Under the pieces are notes generated by a model. That model was not told the DNA's origin, made no database searches, and saw nothing but the letters and a program-made list of their open reading frames with translations. 43,866 nucleotides of DNA, taken from positions 1 to 43,866 of IMG/VR virus record IMGVR_UViG_3300005529_000062; one strand, 5' to 3'. Shown piece after piece: positions 39,620 to 43,866 of the stretch (position 1 is the stretch's first letter; each line of letters begins with the position of its first letter). Source of the stretch: a virus. The translations under genes were made by a program, and so were the position numbers.

Positions 39620-39807
39620 TCTCCGCTCCCATCATCCGTTGTCACGGCAAGTGTAAGCAGCCAAAGCCAGCCTACTTATTTTCTCCGGCTGCGCAGACAT
39701 CTCCTTATCCGATCTGCATGAGCTGCCGAAAGTCGCCGCGACCATTTAAGCGTAAAGGGCAGAGTCCAAATTCTCGACAGAGACTGCGGGAGATTTTCGC
39801 GCGGTGA
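39616..39807 (+). CDS. Small zinc-ribbon-like basic protein
   Basis: 63 residues starting by ATGA overlap. C9/C13 (RCHGKC) and C34/C37 (ICMSCRKS) form a possible zinc site, flanked by a strongly basic C-terminal half. No family recognised; likely nucleic-acid binding. Confidence 0.5.
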   Translation: MISAPIIRCHGKCKQPKPAYLFSPAAQTSPYPICMSCRKSPRPFKRKGQSPNSRQRLREIFAR

Positions 39808-40487
39808 GCGACCGGCTGGATTGGATTCCCTGGGAGAGGTCGATTTGTCCACCAGCCGGACTCACTGATTTTGAGCAAGCCTGGTTTTGGAATTTGTTAC
39901 GAGCGTCATTTTTCGATCAGACGGAAATGCAGGGTTACTTGCCAATCACGTCGAACCTTTGGTCGATCGCGGGAGCGAAGCGGAGCGACTTCTTTGAGTC
40001 ACACAAGTCCCGTCTGCTGGCTTGCTTCGAGGTCCGAAAGGTGGGTGGAAAGGAAGTGCTCTATTTCCCGCCGCTGATCGAGTCGATGAGAAAGCAGATG
40101 AAACGTCTGCGCAACCGGAGAAGTGTTGATAAGGAGTTTTCAACAGATTCACAGCCGTCCACAGAGAGAGCGGGAGGCTTTACTTCTCCCTCTCAATCTG
40201 ATCTTGCTTTTGATTTTGATTCTAATAAATCAAATCACAACCAAAAAACTAGTAATGCGCGCACGAATCACGGCTACACGCAAGCCGACTTCGATGCACG
40301 CGATCTCCGGAAACTGGCCGAAGCCGCTGCAAACATGAATGAAGTGATCCAAAAGCAGCCGTGGCTGACAGAAGGAGACCTTCTCGAACTGCAATGCGAA
40401 CGCGCCGGGATTCCCATCGAGCGCGCCGTCGAACTCAAAAAAATGCAAAGCGTCGCCGCCAGAAAGTTAGCAGCGACCGGAGACTGA
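39804..40487 (+). CDS. Putative replication-associated protein (winged-helix-like)
   Basis: 227 residues from a GTG overlapping the previous stop. The N-terminal part (about 20-95) reads like a winged helix: DFEQAWFWNLLRASFFDQTE, YLPITSNLWSIAGA, then KSRLLACFEVRKVGGKEVLY. The middle is Ser/Asn-rich and poorly ordered. The C-terminal helix contains KLAEAAANMNEVIQKQ. The layout and position before a HerA-type ATPase gene resemble phage replisome organisers (DnaD/O-like), but no diagnostic motif was found. Confidence 0.4.
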   Translation: MSDRLDWIPWERSICPPAGLTDFEQAWFWNLLRASFFDQTEMQGYLPITSNLWSIAGAKRSDFFESHKSRLLACFEVRKVGGKEVLYFPPLIESMRKQMKRLRNRRSVDKEFSTDSQPSTERAGGFTSPSQSDLAFDFDSNKSNHNQKTSNARTNHGYTQADFDARDLRKLAEAAANMNEVIQKQPWLTEGDLLELQCERAGIPIERAVELKKMQSVAARKLAATGD

Positions 40488-40523
40488 ACGTATGCAAGTA
40501 AAAACGCCTGTAGGAGCTTGCCT

Positions 40524-40736
40524 GTGTACCAATTCGTTCCGTGGGAGATGCCAAGACCGAAGTATATGAAAGAGATCGAGCCCGGTTCGTGTTACTGGCC
40601 GAGCGAAACGGCAAACGTAAGACCAGCAGAGTTCGATGCTGCAAAACTGAACCGAGAATTGTTCGAGTCTAGAAAGATAGATAGTCAGTCGTTCAAGAGA
40701 CGAGCGGCTGAGATTGTGTTGGGAAAGGGAGCATGA
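40524..40736 (+). CDS. Small hypothetical protein
   Basis: 70 residues from the GTG at 40524, chosen because AGGAG (40512-40516) stands seven bases ahead; a TTG at 40518 or ATG at 40548 are alternatives. Charged and helical, with RPAEFDAAKLNRELFESRK. It ends by ATGA overlap with the ATPase gene. Confidence 0.5.
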   Translation: MYQFVPWEMPRPKYMKEIEPGSCYWPSETANVRPAEFDAAKLNRELFESRKIDSQSFKRRAAEIVLGKGA

Positions 40737-41932
40737 AGAAACTGCACATCTCTGACGACTTGAGTTTGCCGCTGGATTTCGTCACCCAAACGCAGGCGAT
40801 CTTAGCGAAGCGCGGCGTAGGCAAGAGCTATACCGCATCGGTCGAAGCCGAAGAATTGTTAAAGGCGGGTCAACAGGTAGTAGTCATCGACCCGACCGGA
40901 GCATGGTTCGGACTGAAATCTTCTGCCAATGGCAAGAGCGCCGGGTTCCCCATCGCGGTTTTCGGCGGCGAACATGCGGATGTGCCACTTGAAGAACATG
41001 CCGGAGAAGTGATCGCACAGGCGATTGTCGAGCGCAGGTTCTCTGCGATCCTCGATCTATCGTTATTTCGAAAAGGCCAGGTCAACCGCTTCATGGCTCC
41101 GTTCCTCGAGACGCTTTACCGCCTGAACCGGGAAGCGATGCACTTGATCGTGGATGAAGCTGACGCGATTGCCCCACAAAAACCATTCGGCGAAGAGGCA
41201 CGAATGCTCGGCGCGATGGAGGATGTGGTCAGGCGCGGACGGCGGCGCGGAATCGGATGCACTCTCATCACCCAGCGGCCGCAGGTGCTCAACAAGAACG
41301 TACTGACCCAATGCGAGATCGTCTGCTGCCTGCGCCTGGTTCATCCGAAGGACATCGACGCGCTCAAGGAATGGGTCAACGTGCACGGCGATCCGCAGCT
41401 TGCAAAAGAGATGATTTCTTCGCTTCCTTCGCTTCCGGTTGGAACTGCCTGGTTCTGGGCGCCGGGCTGGGGAGACATCTTCAAACAGATTCACATCCGC
41501 AAACGGGAGACCTTCGCGAGTTCTGCCACCCCGAAGGCCGGACAAGTTCAGGTCTCTCCGAAGGTACTGGCGCCAGTCGATATTCGCGAGCTCGGCCAGC
41601 AGATCGAAGCCACCGTCCAAAAGGCAAAGGACAACGATCCCGCGCAATTGAAGCGCAAGATTGCGGAGCTACAGAAGCAGGTTGCGAGTCAGAAGCCAGC
41701 CGCAGCGTCATCGGCGAAACCCGAACCTCCGCAAGCCAAGCAGCTTGCCCGTTTACGTCAAGCCGCAGAGGAAGCCATGAAGATCATTGCCAAGATCAAC
41801 GCATTCGGATTCGAAGGTGCAGGAATAGATCAAGAACAGGTGAAGCAGGCGATTGAAAAGGCGTTTCGAGAGAAATCACGCGACTCGCATCGCGATCAGT
41901 CGAGTCTCGCCAGAAACAATTTGAACGGCTGA
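40733..41932 (+). CDS. HerA/FtsK-type ATPase (DUF87-like)
   Basis: 399 residues starting by ATGA overlap. Walker A is AKRGVGKSYT (25-34), Walker B is MHLIVDEAD (136-144), and an arginine-rich segment with RRGRRRGIGCTLITQRPQ (167-186) fits the sensor and arginine-finger region. VIDPTGAWFGLK matches the conserved V-x-D-P-x-G strand. These motor proteins form hexamers that pump or open DNA. After residue 290 the sequence becomes helical coiled coil and ends abruptly; in-frame coding-like sequence continues in the -1 frame, where a tandem winged-helix protein follows (see findings). Confidence 0.75.
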   Translation: MKKLHISDDLSLPLDFVTQTQAILAKRGVGKSYTASVEAEELLKAGQQVVVIDPTGAWFGLKSSANGKSAGFPIAVFGGEHADVPLEEHAGEVIAQAIVERRFSAILDLSLFRKGQVNRFMAPFLETLYRLNREAMHLIVDEADAIAPQKPFGEEARMLGAMEDVVRRGRRRGIGCTLITQRPQVLNKNVLTQCEIVCCLRLVHPKDIDALKEWVNVHGDPQLAKEMISSLPSLPVGTAWFWAPGWGDIFKQIHIRKRETFASSATPKAGQVQVSPKVLAPVDIRELGQQIEATVQKAKDNDPAQLKRKIAELQKQVASQKPAAASSAKPEPPQAKQLARLRQAAEEAMKIIAKINAFGFEGAGIDQEQVKQAIEKAFREKSRDSHRDQSSLARNNLNG

Positions 41933-42024
41933 AAGCCGAAGCAGAGCGAACACTGCAACGCATTCAGGCGCTTTTAGGAGATGAAAGCATCGAGGTTGCA
42001 GTCAATGTTCGGCGAAACGAGCCA

Positions 42025-42582
42025 GTGACCGTAATGCCGGCCAAACGCGAATATCGTCCACCGCGCGAAACGATCCCATTCAACGGTAACGGCGATCTAA
42101 GCGGTCCTGAACGAAAGATTCTCCGCGCCTTGGCCGAACTGATTTCGATCGACAAGGAAACCGCTCCGAAAAACATGGTCGCAGCCTGGGCAGGCTATTC
42201 ACCAATCGGCGGCGCCTTCGGCAATCCACTCGGTTCACTTCGCTCGAAAGGCTTGATTGACTACCCGCAGCCAGGCGTAATCGTGCTCACAGAAGAAGGC
42301 AGAAAGATCGTCGGGACAATTGAAGCGCCAGATCAGAACGAAATCTGGCGACGAATTGAGTCGACCTGCACCGGACCCGAAGTCAAGATTCTGCGCGCGC
42401 TGATCGACAACGCCGGCCAGGAAGAAATGCCAAAAGAATTACTCGCCGAAAAAGCGGGCTATTCGCCCATCGGTGGAGCATTCGGCAATCCGGTGGGCGC
42501 GCTGCGGACAAAGGGATTGCTCGATTATCCGCGGCAAGGAATCGTAAAAGCTGCGGACTGGCTATTTGAGATACCTGCATGA
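42025..42582 (+). CDS. Tandem winged-helix protein, possible C-terminal half of ATPase
   Basis: 185 residues from GTG at 42025. Two copies of a winged helix: ERKILRALAEL ... AGYSPIGGAFGNPLGSLRSK ... DYP, and EVKILRALIDN ... AGYSPIGGAFGNPVGALRTK ... DYP. In related HerA-type ATPases such repeats stand at the C-terminus of the same chain. The frame is open back to 41857 and that stretch encodes coiled-coil-like sequence (RQKQFERLKAEAERTLQ), so the true start may be a CTG at 41929 overlapping the ATPase stop, or the two may be joined by a -1 shift. The GTG start has no ribosome binding site. Confidence 0.6.
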   Translation: MTVMPAKREYRPPRETIPFNGNGDLSGPERKILRALAELISIDKETAPKNMVAAWAGYSPIGGAFGNPLGSLRSKGLIDYPQPGVIVLTEEGRKIVGTIEAPDQNEIWRRIESTCTGPEVKILRALIDNAGQEEMPKELLAEKAGYSPIGGAFGNPVGALRTKGLLDYPRQGIVKAADWLFEIPA

Positions 42583-42815
42583 GCACACCAAAAATCGAAC
42601 TCGCCCACGCCCGCCTCTCTGACGAAGAGATCAAAAGGATCTATTCGAACATCCCGCACTCGGAAGAAATTCCAGAGTGGTTGCACTCTTTCGCCGACGC
42701 CATCGTTAAAGCAGAGACGCGAGGAGACTTCATCCTGCTGCGGCCAACGGCGGTTGTATTCATTGCCAAGTACTCTCTCGGTTGCCACCTGGTCGCGACC
42801 AGAGAGACAGCGTGA
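42579..42815 (+). CDS. Small hypothetical protein
   Basis: 78 residues starting by ATGA overlap. Mixed helix and strand (LSDEEIKRIYSNIPHSEEIP, LLRPTAVVFIAKY). No family recognised. GTGA overlap with the following ORF. Confidence 0.45.
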   Translation: MSTPKIELAHARLSDEEIKRIYSNIPHSEEIPEWLHSFADAIVKAETRGDFILLRPTAVVFIAKYSLGCHLVATRETA

Positions 42816-42955
42816 AAGAGTTTTCTCAACTGTGCCGCGTGGTTAGCCTGTTTCGCTTGCGGCAGCGGGTCAACCGTGACGAACGGCGAAACGGGAAGCT
42901 GGAGGAGCGGTTGTTTTCGGCCAGGAAAATAGCCGCTCTTTTTTTACTGAGCTAG
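42812..42955 (+). CDS. Possible 47-residue basic protein, overlaps terminator
   Basis: Starts at a GTG overlapping the previous stop and runs to TAG at 42953-42955. Very basic (SLFRLRQRVNRDERRNGK). Its last 17 codons are the terminator hairpin at 42905-42945, so either the terminator lies inside the gene or the ORF is chance. Confidence 0.3.
   Translation: MKEFSQLCRVVSLFRLRQRVNRDERRNGKLEERLFSARKIAALFLLS
42905..42945 (+). terminator. Strong rho-independent terminator
   Basis: GAGCGG (42905-42910) pairs with CCGCTC (42933-42938); TTTTC (42914-42918) pairs with GAAAA (42925-42929); a run of seven T follows (42939-42945). It closes the early operon before the cytosine methyltransferase gene. 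The next 100 bases hold GAGGAG (43042-43047) for that gene. Confidence 0.8.
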
Positions 42956-43058
42956 GGGGAGAGCTAAGGTGAAGCCGCACCCTTATTTTCTACGAAGCAT
43001 CGCACGAAAGAGTTACTCGCGGGTCCCTACCCGACATCAGTGAGGAGATGGTGAGAGC

Positions 43059-43740
43059 GTGAGGCCAAAGGCATTGGATTTATTCTGCAAGGCCGGCGGA
43101 GCCACGAAAGGTTTGCAGAGGGCCGGATTTCATGTTACCGGGGTCGATATTGAACCGCAGCCACACTACTGCGGGGATCGTTTCATTCAAGCTGATGCTC
43201 TTACGGTGGCACTCGAAGGGTATGACTTTATTTGGGCTAGTCCACCGTGCCAAGCCTATACGATGGCCGGCCTATCCCAGAGAAATGGGCGGCAAGGCAT
43301 ACCCAGACTTAGTAGCAGCCACGCGCGATCGCCTGGAGTCAACAGGGCTACCGTTTGTGATAGAGAACACTCCCGGCGCGCCAATTCGCCCAGACTTAGT
43401 GTTGTGTGGTTCGATGTTCGGCTTGAGGTTAGTTCGTCATCGCTGGTTCGAGTTACACGGAATAGATTTTGAATTGATCCCGCCGTGCAGCCATCATCCC
43501 GACCCGGTTACGGTGGTCGGACACGGCACACCGTCGTGGGTTAGGGCGAGGCGCGGAGGCAAGCAATTCTTAATTCAAGAGAAGCGCGATGCCATGCAAA
43601 TTGACTGGATGAATCGGGGAGAGCTGGCACAAGCAATACCGCCGGCGTATTCCGAGTGGATAGGGAGTCGAGTGCTAGCCAACATCACCCCGATTATGGG
43701 TAGGGACCCGGTAGAGTCTATTTCGAGAGACGAATTGTAG
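43059..43740 (+). pseudogene. Cytosine-5 DNA methyltransferase, frameshifted
   Basis: Frame 1 part: GTG at 43059, motif [14 protein letters not shown] and catalytic motif IV SPPCQ with C64, then QR at about residue 75. The matching continuation is in the next frame from about 43279: [19 protein letters not shown], motif [19 protein letters not shown], and motif X QAIPPAYSEWIGS, to TAG at 43738-43740. Joined, they give a compact phage-type C5 methylase of about 226 residues. One base is gained or lost between about 43266 and 43284. This may be a mutation, a sequencing or assembly error, or, less likely, a programmed +1 shift. No cognate restriction enzyme is seen. Confidence 0.7.
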
Positions 43741-43821
43741 ACGAAAAGCGAGCGCAGGGAATCAGGAGGAGCGGGGCTGACCAAATATTTCTCGCAACAG
43801 AATTTTCAGGAGAAAAACGAG

Positions 43822-43866
43822 ATGGAAACTTGGATTACTGATGCAAATGGCAACAAATGTTCCGTC
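43822..43866 (+). CDS. Start of a further gene, cut by window end
   Basis: ATG at 43822 with CAGGAG ten bases upstream; only METWITDANGNKCSV is visible. This opening is common in small phage proteins of unknown function. The remainder lies outside the window. Confidence 0.5.
   Translation, partial: METWITDANGNKCSV

Noticed and set aside
42969-43043. 24-residue ORF after the terminator
   Set aside because: No ribosome binding site and no recognisable sequence.
35537-43740. Restriction-modification system
   Set aside because: Two methyltransferases are seen but no endonuclease gene is recognisable near either.

Overview
The window is a stretch of a tailed, long-tailed (siphovirus-type) temperate phage or prophage genome, cut at both ends. 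It begins inside a head-morphogenesis gene and ends 15 codons into another gene. Terminase and portal genes are not in the window and should lie to the left. The host is probably a Gram-negative soil bacterium. Moderately high GC, the style of the exported proteins (short signal peptides ending AFA-Q or LCA-Q) and the general gene flavour suggest Acidobacteriota, but this is inference only. Almost every gene is on the + strand and is coupled to its neighbour by ATGA or GTGA stop/start overlaps.

Layout: (1) 1-5066 head module: morphogenesis protein C-terminus, KTSC protein, small Cys-pair protein, Fis-type HTH, prohead protease fused to a scaffold with a probable nested scaffold start, decoration protein, terminator, major capsid protein. 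(2) 5077-5152 two strong hairpins, then 5199-9792 a block of six consecutive, translationally coupled genes whose products all start with Sec-type signal peptides. One is a GH16-type glycoside hydrolase, and several carry domains related to virion decoration or tail proteins. (3) 9796-13305 neck and tail-tube genes. The first is a decoration domain fused to a head-tail adaptor and is a cytoplasmic paralogue of the first secreted protein. (4) 13402-24019 tail chaperones with a T_TTT_TTA -1 frameshift site, tape measure, distal tail, DUF1660-like zinc protein, tail hub, repeat-containing fibre and a second adhesin-like protein. (5) 24182-28239 glycan-modification island: three GT31-like glycosyltransferases (one fused to a GT12/GT2-like domain), a CmcI-type methyltransferase and an unrecognised HAD- or PRTase-like protein. 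(6) 28236-29948 lysis: T4-type lysozyme with exact E11/D20/T26 spacing, holin candidate, small proteins, then a terminator. (7) 30035-33601 regulation and integration: a lone minus-strand basic protein, a DUF1778-like RHH protein, tyrosine integrase, then a 400-bp non-coding segment with direct repeats, the 5' half of a tRNA-Arg(TCT) and a long hairpin. (8) 33594-43866 early region: small zinc-binding proteins, ASCH-like protein, SNF2-helicase/DNA-methyltransferase fusion, DUF5131 (Gp37/Gp68) protein, replication-like protein, HerA-type ATPase with a tandem winged-helix protein in the next frame, a strong terminator, and a frameshifted cytosine-5 methyltransferase.

The most unusual part is the secreted cassette inserted between capsid and neck genes. 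It looks like a late-expressed set of exported, cysteine-containing proteins (including a glucanase-like enzyme) built partly from the same modules as the phage's own decoration and tail proteins. No CRISPR array, insertion sequence, rRNA gene or complete tRNA was seen.
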